Positions 9,587 through 17,335 of a stretch of DNA of 51,323 nucleotides are shown piece by piece (position 1 is the first letter of the stretch; each line of letters opens with the position of its first letter). Below the pieces are notes generated by a model that made no database searches, was not told the origin of the DNA, and was given only the letters and a program-made list of their open reading frames with translations. The translations under genes and the position numbers were made by a program. The stretch comes from a virus. The stretch lies in the IMG/VR virus record IMGVR_UViG_3300022542_000213, positions 1 to 51,323 of that record, one strand, 5' to 3'.

Positions 9587-9778
9587 TTAAATAGTATAGA
9601 GAAACGATAATAACTCTTTTCTACTAGAACCTTTATAATCGTCCCAATCTACTAACTTTAAGTTCTTCTCTATAACATCTGGATGTAATCTCATTCCTTT
9701 GATAGCTCTTACATAACATATAAGACTAGATAAGTTTGGATTATCCTTTTGTATTTGTTGGAATTTTCTTTGTAACAT
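9587..9778 (-). CDS. Small hypothetical protein
   Basis: A 63-residue protein, the last gene of the leftward block. It is helical and mixed-charge with no recognised motif (VIEKNLKLVDWDDYKGSSRKELL). The start lies five bases after the preceding stop in an A/T-rich context. It is retained because it is tightly packed with its upstream neighbour. Function unknown. Confidence 0.5.
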   Translation of the reverse strand: MLQRKFQQIQKDNPNLSSLICYVRAIKGMRLHPDVIEKNLKLVDWDDYKGSSRKELLSFLYTI

Positions 9779-9783
9779 ATTGT

Positions 9784-9981
9784 TTAATCGTTTAATTTCT
9801 CTAATATATCTTCAATTGCTTCATTGAATCCACGTTGTCTCATACAACAATAATCGTCATGGTATTCTGATTCAGGACAGCATATTGGTTTCTTTAAAGA
9901 TTTGATAAAGAATTTCATTCCTACCATAAAATGAGTATCTAATTTTATAGGAATACCATCTGGTGTTGGTTCTATTTTCAT
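9784..9981 (-). CDS. Small Cys-containing hypothetical protein
   Basis: A 65-residue protein with Cys pairs (ICCPES and YCCMRQRG) and a terminal acidic helix. The cysteines might bind a metal, but the spacing does not match a familiar zinc finger. It is linked to the upstream groES-like gene by a TAATATG junction, so it is probably translated by reinitiation. Function unknown. Confidence 0.5.
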   Translation of the reverse strand: MKIEPTPDGIPIKLDTHFMVGMKFFIKSLKKPICCPESEYHDDYCCMRQRGFNEAIEDILEKLND

Positions 9982-9982
9982 A

Positions 9983-10255
9983 TTATCTTATATATCCCAC
10001 GATATCCTCCTCTCTAACCATAAAGAAGTCCATACCATCTAAATTAAACTTAGTAGTAGAATACTTATTAAAGAGAACCTTATCTCCTACATATACTTTT
10101 ACATTTCCTACAGAGATAACTTCCCCTATTTCTGGCTTATCTTCATAAGAATCTGGATTAATAATTCCATCTACCTCCTCCACTTTAATGCCCTTAATAA
10201 GGACATTATCATGTAAGAGAGTATACTTTGTAATATCTTGATATTTATTCACCAT
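9983..10255 (-). CDS. groES: GroES-like co-chaperonin
   Basis: About 90 residues: LLHDNVLIKGIKVEE, then a variable mobile-loop region, IGEVISVGN, VYVGDKVLFNKYS and a closing VREEDIVGYIR strand. These match the beta-barrel of GroES, which caps GroEL. The first-listed TTG nine bases upstream is less likely than the ATG at 10255, which overlaps the preceding small gene by 11 bases. A GroEL gene lies two genes upstream, so the phage has its own folding pair, probably for capsid or other phage proteins. Confidence 0.8.
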   Translation of the reverse strand: MVNKYQDITKYTLLHDNVLIKGIKVEEVDGIINPDSYEDKPEIGEVISVGNVKVYVGDKVLFNKYSTTKFNLDGMDFFMVREEDIVGYIR

Positions 10256-10412
10256 AACTTTCAATTTTATCTTTTAATATAGCTATTGCCATTGTGATTT
10301 CTTTCAATTCACCAACAGATAAATCTTCTCTTTTTAATTCTATTTGAATTTTAAATAGCATTAGCTCGATTAGATTATTTATTTGTTCTTTTTTTGTTAA
10401 TTTTGGTGGCAT
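10245..10412 (-). CDS. Small helical protein
   Basis: A 55-residue charged helical protein (starts MPPKLTKKEQINNLIELM, ends KDKIESYGE). It fills the gap between the phosphoesterase and groES genes and overlaps the groES start by 11 bases, which supports translational coupling. No family recognised. Confidence 0.6.
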   Translation of the reverse strand: MPPKLTKKEQINNLIELMLFKIQIELKREDLSVGELKEITMAIAILKDKIESYGE

Positions 10413-10423
10413 AATTTTATTTA

Positions 10424-11185
10424 TTATCCTTTATATACTTTACCGTTCATATCGGTAAACTTATGTTTAAATATTAATGGTACATAATAAGTAAAGTGTC
10501 CAGTCTTTTCAAAAGAGAATACTCCAAAAGCATGTTGCCATTTAGAAGGTCTCTTTTGCATATAACTTTGCTCATACTTACATAGACAACCTAATGATTG
10601 TCCTACTGTTGTATTATCAGAACCAAAAGTAACTCTTGAATACTGTTGTACATCATGTGTATGTCCATAGAATACACTACCATCATATGCTTCCGCCATT
10701 TTATTAGCATGATACTTAGTAATATATTGTCCGTGATGGAACATAGCCTTACCTAATTTAAAGACATCACCTTTAGTATAGCTTCTTACTATCTTAAATC
10801 CTCTTTCTTTTAGGTTCAATCCTATCTCAAACTCTACCATACCCTCTAACTGAGGATTAGCATCTATATATCTTTCAATTCTATACTCATGGTTTCCTTC
10901 AATATAGATAAACTTAGCTTTAGGATTCTTTTTTTTAATGATTTTCTGATGTCGATCTAGAATAGAATTACCTATTCTGTAATCTTCCCATATTCTTTTA
11001 CCTTCTACTTGTCGGAGGTTGTTTTTGTTATGGCTAGATATACAGTCTAAGTCCATAAAATCTCCAAGTAGAATGTAATAGTCCCACGTATTATCTGTCA
11101 TGTACTTCTCTACTGCCTTCAATGTCTTATCATCTTGATAAGGTACATGTAGATCTGGTAAGACTATTGCTCTACCTTTTTTCAT
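10424..11185 (-). CDS. Calcineurin-like metallophosphoesterase
   Basis: A 253-residue protein with the full metallophosphoesterase signature in order: DLH (residues 11-13), GDFMD (41-45), GNHE (97-100), HH near residue 150 and GHTH (174-177). These residues bind two metal ions and hydrolyse phosphoester bonds. Known relatives act on DNA ends, cyclic nucleotides or proteins; the substrate here cannot be told. It sits between groEL and a small gene upstream of groES, separated from groEL by a TAAATATG junction. Confidence 0.85.
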   Translation of the reverse strand: MKKGRAIVLPDLHVPYQDDKTLKAVEKYMTDNTWDYYILLGDFMDLDCISSHNKNNLRQVEGKRIWEDYRIGNSILDRHQKIIKKKNPKAKFIYIEGNHEYRIERYIDANPQLEGMVEFEIGLNLKERGFKIVRSYTKGDVFKLGKAMFHHGQYITKYHANKMAEAYDGSVFYGHTHDVQQYSRVTFGSDNTTVGQSLGCLCKYEQSYMQKRPSKWQHAFGVFSFEKTGHFTYYVPLIFKHKFTDMNGKVYKG

Positions 11186-11187
11186 AT

Positions 11188-13038
11188 TTATTCTTTTACC
11201 TCTGTGTTTTCAGGTACTCTGACTAGGGCTACCTGTGGTACAATACCAAATTGACTTGAATTCAAGTATGGTTGTAACGCTAAACCTTCTTCTTTCAATA
11301 GTGCATCAATTTTCTCTGATACTTCTTTAACACCTTCATCTACTTTTTGTGGTGCTTCTGCTGTTAGTTCTCCTTCTGGCTTAACAATCTCTTCTGTAGT
11401 AGTTTCTACTACCTCTGCTGTATCTACAGCTACTTCAGTTTCTGTTACTGATCCTACTGTTTTTTTATTATTTGTCATCTTTTCTATTTTATTCATTACG
11501 TAATAATTTGTACTAATAAGTACATTAGCTACTGAAATAGAGTTTTTAATTGCCATCTCAATAACCTTAGTTGGTTCTACAACACCTGCTTTTAACAAAT
11601 CTTCGTACGTATCTGTTAAGGCGTTGTAACCAAAGTTCTCTTCATCTGTTTCTAGAACTTTATCTACCATATATCCTCCATTTTTCTCACAATTCTCTGC
11701 AATCTGTCTAATAACTGCTTCTGAATAACTCCTGAACATGTCATATAGTCTATCATCATCAGCCATCTCATCTCTATATGCTTTCAGTAAGGTAGTTCCA
11801 CCACCTACTACATAACCATCTTTAAGTGATGCCCTAACTGCATTAATTGCATCTTCATAACGATAAATCTTTTCATTAATCTCTAGTGGTGTTGAACCAC
11901 CTACCTTTAGAGTTACAATACCATTAGTTAGTGATGAGATTCTCTGTTTCAGAGTATTATCTTCTGGGTCTTTCTTCAATAACTTCTTTAGTTCTTTAAT
12001 TCTGTCATCTAATTCCTTATTATCTTTCAATACAGGTGTGATAAGTGTCTTATGTGCATCTGAAAATACTCTCTCTGCCATTACAAAGTCCTTTTCAGTT
12101 AGCTTATTAACAATACTACCACTTCTTTCTGATATTACTTTACCTCCTAGATAAACTGCCAAGTCTTTTAATGTAGTATCATCATTCTCTGATACATATG
12201 AGTCCTTTACAAGACATACTTTAATTCCTCCTTCATTGTGGTTAGCTACAAATGTACTAATTGCTTTATCCATAAAGTCTGTTGCAACAATCACTACAGC
12301 ATTATGCCCCATTTCCTTAACAGCTTTAAGTATTGACACTGCTTCTTCTTTATAGTATAGTCTCTTGTCTGTGATTAACACAGGTACATTACTATAAGTT
12401 ACAGAAGGTTTGGAGCTATCCAATAACAATTCCTTATAAATGATACCTCCATTAACTTTAAAGCCATGATCTTCTTCAATCTCTGTCTTATCATTAGCTC
12501 TATTCTCGTGAATAAATACCATACCATCCTCCCCTACTACCTTAATGGTCTTTACAATATCCTTAGCTATCTCTTCATCATTATTAGCAGAGATTTTAGC
12601 AATGTTAAACAAGTCATCATCACCATCAATCTTTGTAGACATCTCTTTAATCGCTGTAATATAATTCTCCCCAAAAGATTCTAACTTCTTAGTTAATTCT
12701 TTAGGATTATAACCATTGTCTAACATCTTTAATCCTTCTTTAGCTAAGAACCTTGACAATAACATAGTAGTTGTTGTACCATCCCCAGCTTCTGTATTAG
12801 TCTTGAATGATGCTGATTTAAGAACTTGTATAATACTATTCTCTAATCTATCTTCTACTTCAATACTCTTTGCAATAGTATATCCATCTTTAGTACTTGA
12901 CAAACTACCACTTTCGTTTTCTATTAGTACTGTGTTCCCTTTAGGTGATAGTGTTTGTACCACAGGATCAGCTACCATATCACAAGCATTGAATATCCTT
13001 GTTACTATATCTTCTCGTTTAAATATCTCTTTATTCAT
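11188..13038 (-). CDS. groEL: GroEL-like chaperonin with long C-terminal extension
   Basis: 616 residues, against about 545 in bacterial GroEL. TLSPKGNTVLIE and AGDGTTTTML (residues 84-93) form the ATP site, with the catalytic Asp86 kept. YEDAINAVRASLKDGYVVGGG carries the second conserved Asp. The apical domain is strongly diverged. The usual Gly-Gly-Met tail is replaced by about 85 residues rich in Glu, Val and Thr that end in a non-repeat segment. The start overlaps the amidase stop (TAATG). Likely folds phage structural proteins; whether the tail is threaded into the cavity is unknown. Confidence 0.9.
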   Translation of the reverse strand: MNKEIFKREDIVTRIFNACDMVADPVVQTLSPKGNTVLIENESGSLSSTKDGYTIAKSIEVEDRLENSIIQVLKSASFKTNTEAGDGTTTTMLLSRFLAKEGLKMLDNGYNPKELTKKLESFGENYITAIKEMSTKIDGDDDLFNIAKISANNDEEIAKDIVKTIKVVGEDGMVFIHENRANDKTEIEEDHGFKVNGGIIYKELLLDSSKPSVTYSNVPVLITDKRLYYKEEAVSILKAVKEMGHNAVVIVATDFMDKAISTFVANHNEGGIKVCLVKDSYVSENDDTTLKDLAVYLGGKVISERSGSIVNKLTEKDFVMAERVFSDAHKTLITPVLKDNKELDDRIKELKKLLKKDPEDNTLKQRISSLTNGIVTLKVGGSTPLEINEKIYRYEDAINAVRASLKDGYVVGGGTTLLKAYRDEMADDDRLYDMFRSYSEAVIRQIAENCEKNGGYMVDKVLETDEENFGYNALTDTYEDLLKAGVVEPTKVIEMAIKNSISVANVLISTNYYVMNKIEKMTNNKKTVGSVTETEVAVDTAEVVETTTEEIVKPEGELTAEAPQKVDEGVKEVSEKIDALLKEEGLALQPYLNSSQFGIVPQVALVRVPENTEVKE

Positions 13039-13595
13039 TACGTCAGTTTACTTACAATAAATGCTAATAATTGTTTAACAAGTTCTCTTGATTCGTCCAA
13101 ACTTCTTTTTAGTCTAGTTATTTCAAGACCTTTCTCTCTATCAGAATCATCATAATCAAATGTAACTCCTCCTAAGATTACTTTCTTAAGATAAGTTTTT
13201 GTGAATAAATTACCAGCACAACTTCTATTAGTATCCAAATCTTTATGAAGTTTAACTTCAATATTTGGATAATCCTCTTTCATTTGATTAATAAATTCAT
13301 ATAATTCATATGCTTGAGTAATAGTCGGTAACTCTATATTAAAGTCTCCAGCCAAACATACATGAATTGTGTCAAAGTTATGTCCTTTTATAGCTACTGT
13401 TTCTTCCCCTACATTCCTAGTCTGTGTAGTAGCTCCGTTAGTACCAATGAAATAATTATATCCTGTGTACCAACCTAATTCTGATTTCATTCCCCATTTC
13501 TCTTTGTGGTATCTATTTACAGCATAGAATTGAGCATTCTGTAATTCTCTACTTACTGCTGTGTGATGTATTGCTAAGTATTTAATCTTTGTCAT
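13038..13595 (-). CDS. N-acetylmuramoyl-L-alanine amidase (endolysin)
   Basis: 185 residues with an Amidase_2/PGRP fold: IHHT (residues 9-12) gives the first zinc His, H117 in KLHKDL the second, and C126 in SCAG the Cys ligand, as in T7 lysozyme. YNYFIGTNG and HVCLAGDF are the core strands. The enzyme cuts the amide between muramic acid and L-alanine in peptidoglycan. The C-terminal 40 residues form a helix. The gene overlaps the NinG-like gene by 14 bases. There is no signal peptide, so a holin would be needed for export. Confidence 0.9.
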   Translation of the reverse strand: MTKIKYLAIHHTAVSRELQNAQFYAVNRYHKEKWGMKSELGWYTGYNYFIGTNGATTQTRNVGEETVAIKGHNFDTIHVCLAGDFNIELPTITQAYELYEFINQMKEDYPNIEVKLHKDLDTNRSCAGNLFTKTYLKKVILGGVTFDYDDSDREKGLEITRLKRSLDESRELVKQLLAFIVSKLT

Positions 13596-14004
13596 TTAAT
13601 TCTTCTATTCTAATCTTATAAATTTCTATTAATTCTTGATATTCTTCTATAGAATACTTCCTATACCCTTGATCTTTAAGTCTTATTATTTCGTCAAATG
13701 TTTCTTGCCCATATTTCTCTATAAACTTAGTAGCATATATTGCTCCATTACCACCTAAGTTAATGTTACAATAATAACATTGTGCATGTACATTTTCCTC
13801 ATGGAAGTATAATGAAAGTCCTCCACATGCTCTAGGTATCATATGTCCAGCATGTAAACCTTTACCCTCTCCTTTCTTTCCACAAGTGAAACATGTAAAG
13901 TCATCTCTAGTTCTTATGTATAGAGAAAATGTTGTCCAGAATTTCTTCTTCCACCAACCCATAGTATGTTTCTTTGCTTCTTTCCTTAATTTAGTCCTTT
14001 TCAT
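13582..14004 (-). CDS. NinG/Rap-like recombination nuclease
   Basis: 140 residues. WWKKKFWTTFSLYIRTRD, CFTCGKK, LHAGHMIPRACGG, ENVHAQCYYCN and NLGGN follow the order of the lambda NinG (Rap) family, a zinc-binding HNH-type protein involved in resolving recombination intermediates. Two Cys pairs and the AGH motif are intact. It overlaps both neighbours by 14 bases. A role in phage DNA recombination or repair is expected. Confidence 0.8.
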   Translation of the reverse strand: MKRTKLRKEAKKHTMGWWKKKFWTTFSLYIRTRDDFTCFTCGKKGEGKGLHAGHMIPRACGGLSLYFHEENVHAQCYYCNINLGGNGAIYATKFIEKYGQETFDEIIRLKDQGYRKYSIEEYQELIEIYKIRIEELNDKD

Positions 14005-14131
14005 TATCTAATATACGTCTAACAAACTCAGACATCTTAATGCCTAAGCTATTTGCTCCCTTTAATAAGCTATCTTTAGTAGTTTTAGTTACTCTTACTA
14101 TTATTGTTTCTGTCTTTCTTTCTTTACTCAT
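13991..14131 (-). CDS. Ribbon-helix-helix-like small DNA-binding protein
   Basis: 46 residues: a beta strand TETIIVRVTKTTKDSLLK, then GIKMSEFVRRIL, matching the strand-helix-helix layout of CopG/Arc-type regulators. Such proteins bind DNA as dimers and often repress their own operon. It overlaps the next gene by 14 bases and lies just downstream of a structured RNA. Confidence 0.65.
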   Translation of the reverse strand: MSKERKTETIIVRVTKTTKDSLLKGANSLGIKMSEFVRRILDNEKD

Positions 14132-14207
14132 CTTGTTTAGGGTATTTTACGTGGTCTGGGTCTACAGTACCAGCTTCTTCGTATAAATCTTCTATATTAT
14201 ATTTCAT
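14124..14207 (-). CDS. 27-residue acidic peptide
   Basis: A short frame (MKYNIEDLYEEAGTVDPDHV then KYPKQDE) between the structured RNA and the ribbon-helix-helix gene, whose ATG it overlaps. The start is in an AAATTATG context. It could be a leader peptide or a small gene; support is only position and overlap. Confidence 0.35.
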   Translation of the reverse strand: MKYNIEDLYEEAGTVDPDHVKYPKQDE

Positions 14208-14216
14208 AATTTTATT

Positions 14217-14377
14217 TTAATAGGCTAACGGGGAATATATCTATTTAGCTACGGCTTTGGGCGATTCCGTTATTTTCAGTAACAAGAGCCAATCAATAGA
14301 TATTTAGTTATAGTTGTACGTTGCCCTTCTGTGTAAATCTAAAATTTACTTATAATTATCCCCCGCTAACCTATTAA
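14217..14377 (-). ncRNA. Structured RNA closed by a 21-bp helix
   Basis: On the minus strand, 14377-14357 pairs with 14237-14217 over 21 continuous base pairs, three of them G-U wobbles. On the plus strand the same three positions would be A-C mismatches, so the RNA is minus-strand. Inside are a 6-bp hairpin (14333-14349), an 8-bp helix (14295-14302 with 14238-14245), GGCT/AGCC and GTTA/TAAC stems, and a possible GGGC/GCCC pseudoknot. It lies between the lysozyme stop and the small regulator genes. It may be a riboswitch, ribozyme or processing element; no known family was recognised. Confidence 0.7.
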
Positions 14378-14388
14378 GGTTAGCTTCT

Positions 14389-14805
14389 CTACCTATTACT
14401 CCAACATGGTCGAGACCATATCCACGGAGCTGAACCTTCTACACTTAGTAACCACATTCCAGCTTCTATATTATCTTCTGTATCGTAAATGTCAAGTCCT
14501 CTTTCTGCCATGTAAGTCTGCCAGTAATGAGTATTGAATTGGAATAAACCAACATCAACCCCAACGACAGCCTTATAATTTCTTGCATCTTCGAGAAACC
14601 TTGATTCACAATAGATAATATTTCTAGCTAGAACTTCATCTACATTATACTTGATAGCATAATTAGATATAAGTTCATCGGTAGTAAAAGTTTCTTCAAT
14701 AGGTACTGGTGCTTCTGCATATGCAGGAACTCCAGCTATATGTAGGAAGGCAATAAGTATCATAATGATAGTTATCGCCATCCGTCTGGGTAATTCTTCA
14801 CCCAT
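14389..14805 (-). CDS. Secreted SLT-type lysozyme
   Basis: 138 residues. Residues 9-30 are a hydrophobic signal or signal-anchor segment ending AYA. NIIYCESRF contains the catalytic Glu67 (the ESRF motif of lytic transglycosylases), followed by VDVGLFQFN and NIEAGMWLL. The enzyme would cleave the glycan strand of peptidoglycan at the envelope. With the amidase it forms a two-enzyme lysis set. A -10 element six bases upstream places the predicted start on the ATG, making the mRNA leaderless. Confidence 0.8.
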   Translation of the reverse strand: MGEELPRRMAITIIMILIAFLHIAGVPAYAEAPVPIEETFTTDELISNYAIKYNVDEVLARNIIYCESRFLEDARNYKAVVGVDVGLFQFNTHYWQTYMAERGLDIYDTEDNIEAGMWLLSVEGSAPWIWSRPCWSNR

Positions 14806-14811
14806 AATGAT

Positions 14812-14839
14812 ATTATAACATATCTGTTAGGTTTGTCTA
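14812..14839 (-). promoter_or_regulatory. Leaderless promoter for the lysozyme
   Basis: Read on the minus strand: TAGACA (14839-14834), a 16-bp spacer, then TGTTATAAT with the hexamer at 14817-14812. Six bases later comes the ATG at 14805, which is the expected transcription start. The -35 is weak but the extended -10 is strong. Confidence 0.6.
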
Positions 14840-14840
14840 T

Positions 14841-15080
14841 CTATTTTATCTTGACACCTAACTTATTTAATGCTTTAGTTAGCTTACTCTTTCTATCTTT
14901 AGCCATCTCATTAGTTAATTCTGTTACAAACTTTCGTAGTTTCTTTGATTCTAAATTCTTAACTAATTCTCTCGGTTTGATTCCTAATGTTAATGCTATA
15001 GCAACAATCAATTTGTATACATTCTTATTGCTTTTAGCTTTTTTATTAGGTACTATTCTTTTTCCTGATCGTTTTATCAT
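14841..15080 (-). CDS. Small basic hypothetical protein
   Basis: 79 residues, very Lys-rich (MIKRSGKRIVPNKKAKSNKN), with a short hydrophobic stretch (YKLIVAIALTLGI) followed by a charged helix. The basic character suggests nucleic acid binding. It follows the nuclease gene by two bases. Function unknown. Confidence 0.5.
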   Translation of the reverse strand: MIKRSGKRIVPNKKAKSNKNVYKLIVAIALTLGIKPRELVKNLESKKLRKFVTELTNEMAKDRKSKLTKALNKLGVKIK

Positions 15081-15082
15081 AA

Positions 15083-15922
15083 TTATTTATTCCACGTAGT
15101 ATATCCAGATGTCTGTTCTAATATATATGACAGTTCATCGTTAGTATACCCTAGTGTTTCTCCTTGTTTTTCAATAATTCTATTCTTATATGGCGAATAA
15201 AGCACCTGCCAATCACCAATAACTTTATGTCCATTCCTTGCTTTACTTATCTCATTCTTAGAGATAGTCTTCCAGTCAATTTCTTTTACATCATACTTAT
15301 ATATAATGTCTGGTTCTGGTTCTATATCCTTAACAATATTTTCATTATATAACTTAGCCAACTTATTATAATGTTTGTCAAGGTCTACTGTTACTGTACC
15401 ACATTGATATAGTCTGTCTTTAATATGCTTACATTCAAGCCAGAATCTATGTAGTCCATCTATACTAGCTACAAATAGATAACCTTTATCTACTCCAAGT
15501 GCATCCATATATGTAGATAATTGACCTACATAACTCTCTCTAGGTGTATTTTCTTCATAGGATCTAATATCAAAGGCATTCTTATTGTTGATAGACTTTA
15601 TCTCAATAGGTAAACCTTCTTTAGTCACAGCATCCATATGATAAGTAATCTTAACACCTTCTCTCTCCATTAAACCACCACCATGTACATTTTGATCGTA
15701 ATCTTCTTGTACAACACCACTATCCTTTAGGACTTGTAGCATTTTATCCTCTACTCCTAAACCTGCCCCCCATTTCAATGTATCATACCATTGTACAGGG
15801 TTGGTAGGTTCTATTTCTTTGAAAGAACAATATATATCATATATTGATTTTCCATAATCAGAAGCATGGAATACTCCATCTCTCCAATTATCATCTAGTT
15901 TTATAGTTAATTTATCTAACAT
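15083..15922 (-). CDS. PD-(D/E)XK nuclease (RecB/Cas4-like)
   Basis: About 279 residues. VKITYHMDAV supplies the acidic residue, LPIEIKSI the E-x-K motif, and ESYVGQLSTYMDALG the Q...Y motif of RecB/Cas4-like exonucleases. Phages use these in DNA recombination and replication, often paired with a single-strand binding protein, and an OB-fold gene lies nearby. The frame opens at a GTG at 15952, but the ATG at 15922 directly after the tiny Cys-rich gene (TAAAATG) fits better. Confidence 0.8.
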   Translation of the reverse strand: MLDKLTIKLDDNWRDGVFHASDYGKSIYDIYCSFKEIEPTNPVQWYDTLKWGAGLGVEDKMLQVLKDSGVVQEDYDQNVHGGGLMEREGVKITYHMDAVTKEGLPIEIKSINNKNAFDIRSYEENTPRESYVGQLSTYMDALGVDKGYLFVASIDGLHRFWLECKHIKDRLYQCGTVTVDLDKHYNKLAKLYNENIVKDIEPEPDIIYKYDVKEIDWKTISKNEISKARNGHKVIGDWQVLYSPYKNRIIEKQGETLGYTNDELSYILEQTSGYTTWNK

Positions 15923-15923
15923 T

Positions 15924-16007
15924 TTATTCGTGCTGATCACATTCTTGATCACAATGACATGGTTCTAATAAACTACAGCCACATTCTAAGCATTCATCAT
16001 CCATCAT
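15924..16007 (-). CDS. 27-residue Cys-rich micro-protein
   Basis: Encodes MMDDECLECGCSLLEPCHCD then QECDQHE: six cysteines and two histidines in 27 residues, enough for one or two zinc sites. It fits tightly between its neighbours, with TAATATG before and TAAAATG after. Likely a small zinc protein; function unknown. Confidence 0.6.
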   Translation of the reverse strand: MMDDECLECGCSLLEPCHCDQECDQHE

Positions 16008-16008
16008 A

Positions 16009-16554
16009 TTATTCTAGTTTAAATGTTTCTTTAATAAGTTCACTCGGTATATCATGTACTTTACTAAGACTACCTGTTTGTATAGACTTCTTCATAATAA
16101 GATATTCATAGGTCTGTTCTTCTTCTGGGTTCTTACTTTCGTATATCTTTTCTCTAAAGTCTTTCTGAGATAACATGGTTGCATCAGCCAACAAATCTGC
16201 TACTTCGTCAACATCATCTGTACCTTTAACAAGAGGTAATAAGTAGTGTAGATTCTTAACTGGTACTTCTGATACAGTCTCTATAGAGAAACCTAATCTT
16301 AATACAAAGTTTTCGTAAATCTGAATTAATCTATTAGCTTCCCCTTTGGACAATCCAATTTCTGGTTGTTGTAAATACTCATTCCAAGTATCTATACCTT
16401 CACCCACTACGTTCTTGAAACTCTCATCTTGATCCAAGTGATAAAGCATACGCCCCATTAATACGAAGTTCTGCTTTGCATTTACCACAAGTTCTAATAA
16501 GAATTTATGGTAATCATAAGGTGTATATTCAACTGTTATACTATTCTCCTCCAT
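16009..16554 (-). CDS. Hypothetical helical phage protein
   Basis: About 181 residues, largely helical. IGLSKGEANRLIQIYENFV and VPVKNLHYLLPLVK resemble segments of phage proteins that look like helix-turn-helix or ParB-type domains, but the match is not firm. A TTG at 16566 also starts the frame; the ATG at 16554 overlaps the previous gene by 14 bases and is preferred. Its place between the nuclease and OB-fold genes suggests a DNA-metabolism role. Confidence 0.5.
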   Translation of the reverse strand: MEENSITVEYTPYDYHKFLLELVVNAKQNFVLMGRMLYHLDQDESFKNVVGEGIDTWNEYLQQPEIGLSKGEANRLIQIYENFVLRLGFSIETVSEVPVKNLHYLLPLVKGTDDVDEVADLLADATMLSQKDFREKIYESKNPEEEQTYEYLIMKKSIQTGSLSKVHDIPSELIKETFKLE

Positions 16555-16882
16555 CAGTCTCTTCAACTTTATTCTCTAGTTGTTTCTTTAGTTCTTCAAT
16601 CTCTGCATCCTTTTCAGCACTTTCAATATCTTCTGGTTTAGGAATTCTAAACTTTAATTGCTCTTGACCTTGCCACTCTTCTGTACTTGTGTCAATAGTA
16701 ATCTCATCTCCAGCTTGAAATGTAGGTTCTTTACTCATAAACCCATTCAACCATTTCTCTCCATGTTGTTCTGTTTGGATTCCTACTCGGTAAAACTTAC
16801 CGTACTTACCAATAAGTTCTGAACCATCTTTCTTTTTGTCTGTTGAGGAAACCCTCAAAATTTTTACTTTCTCAATACTCAT
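16541..16882 (-). CDS. OB-fold-like single-strand DNA-binding candidate
   Basis: 113 residues. A beta-rich core (VKILRVSSTDKKKDGSELIG, YRVGIQTEQHGEKWLNGFM, QAGDEITIDT, LKFRIPKPE) is followed by an acidic, helical tail. This is the general layout of phage single-strand binding proteins, whose acidic tail recruits partners. It lies near the RecB-like nuclease, methyltransferase and helicase. The identification rests on layout, not on a diagnostic motif. Confidence 0.55.
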   Translation of the reverse strand: MSIEKVKILRVSSTDKKKDGSELIGKYGKFYRVGIQTEQHGEKWLNGFMSKEPTFQAGDEITIDTSTEEWQGQEQLKFRIPKPEDIESAEKDAEIEELKKQLENKVEETDGGE

Positions 16883-16896
16883 ATATTTTTAATTTA

Positions 16897-17247
16897 TTAT
16901 CTTCCAACTGTTATCCCAAATTCCATTCCATAGGTGTTTGTTTTTACTGATTTAATTCCTTTCATCAATGTATTTAATTGTTTAATACAATCAACACAAA
17001 TATAATGACTTATAATTCTATTATCATACATTTGGTTACCTCTTTCATCTACTACTTTAGTAGAATTTTTATAATCATAATTCCATTTAGTAAAATTATG
17101 TTTATATCTAGGTATACTAACTGTTTCCGTAAAAGAACTTTTTGCACAATTCTTTTTATTTTCTCTACACATAGAACATTGTGCGTGGACTAATGCAACA
17201 CCAGTGTTCTCTGCTGATTTACTTTTGTCAATAAATAATTTCTTCAT
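16897..17247 (-). CDS. Zinc-ribbon-like hypothetical protein
   Basis: About 116 residues. CSMCRENKKNC and YICVDCIKQL give two Cys clusters around an aromatic, basic middle, consistent with one zinc site. The frame extends upstream to 17310, but those bases contain a clear promoter (17282-17310). The start is therefore moved to the ATG at 17247, which has an A-rich leader. Function unknown. Confidence 0.6.
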   Translation of the reverse strand: MKKLFIDKSKSAENTGVALVHAQCSMCRENKKNCAKSSFTETVSIPRYKHNFTKWNYDYKNSTKVVDERGNQMYDNRIISHYICVDCIKQLNTLMKGIKSVKTNTYGMEFGITVGR

Positions 17248-17281
17248 AAATTTTATTTTGTTAATTTTGCTTTGTAATACA

Positions 17282-17310
17282 AGTCTATCATATTGCTTAT
17301 TAAATGTCAA
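17282..17310 (-). promoter_or_regulatory. Sigma70-type promoter for the zinc-ribbon gene
   Basis: On the minus strand: TTGACA (17310-17305), 17-bp spacer, extended -10 TGATAGACT (hexamer 17287-17282). The predicted leader is about 28 bases before the ATG at 17247. Confidence 0.7.
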
Positions 17311-17335
17311 GGACTTTTATAGTTGTAGTACAATA

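Noticed and set aside
17250-17310. N-terminal extension of the 16897 gene
   Set aside because: The stretch holds a clear TTGACA-17-TAGACT promoter, so it is not coding.
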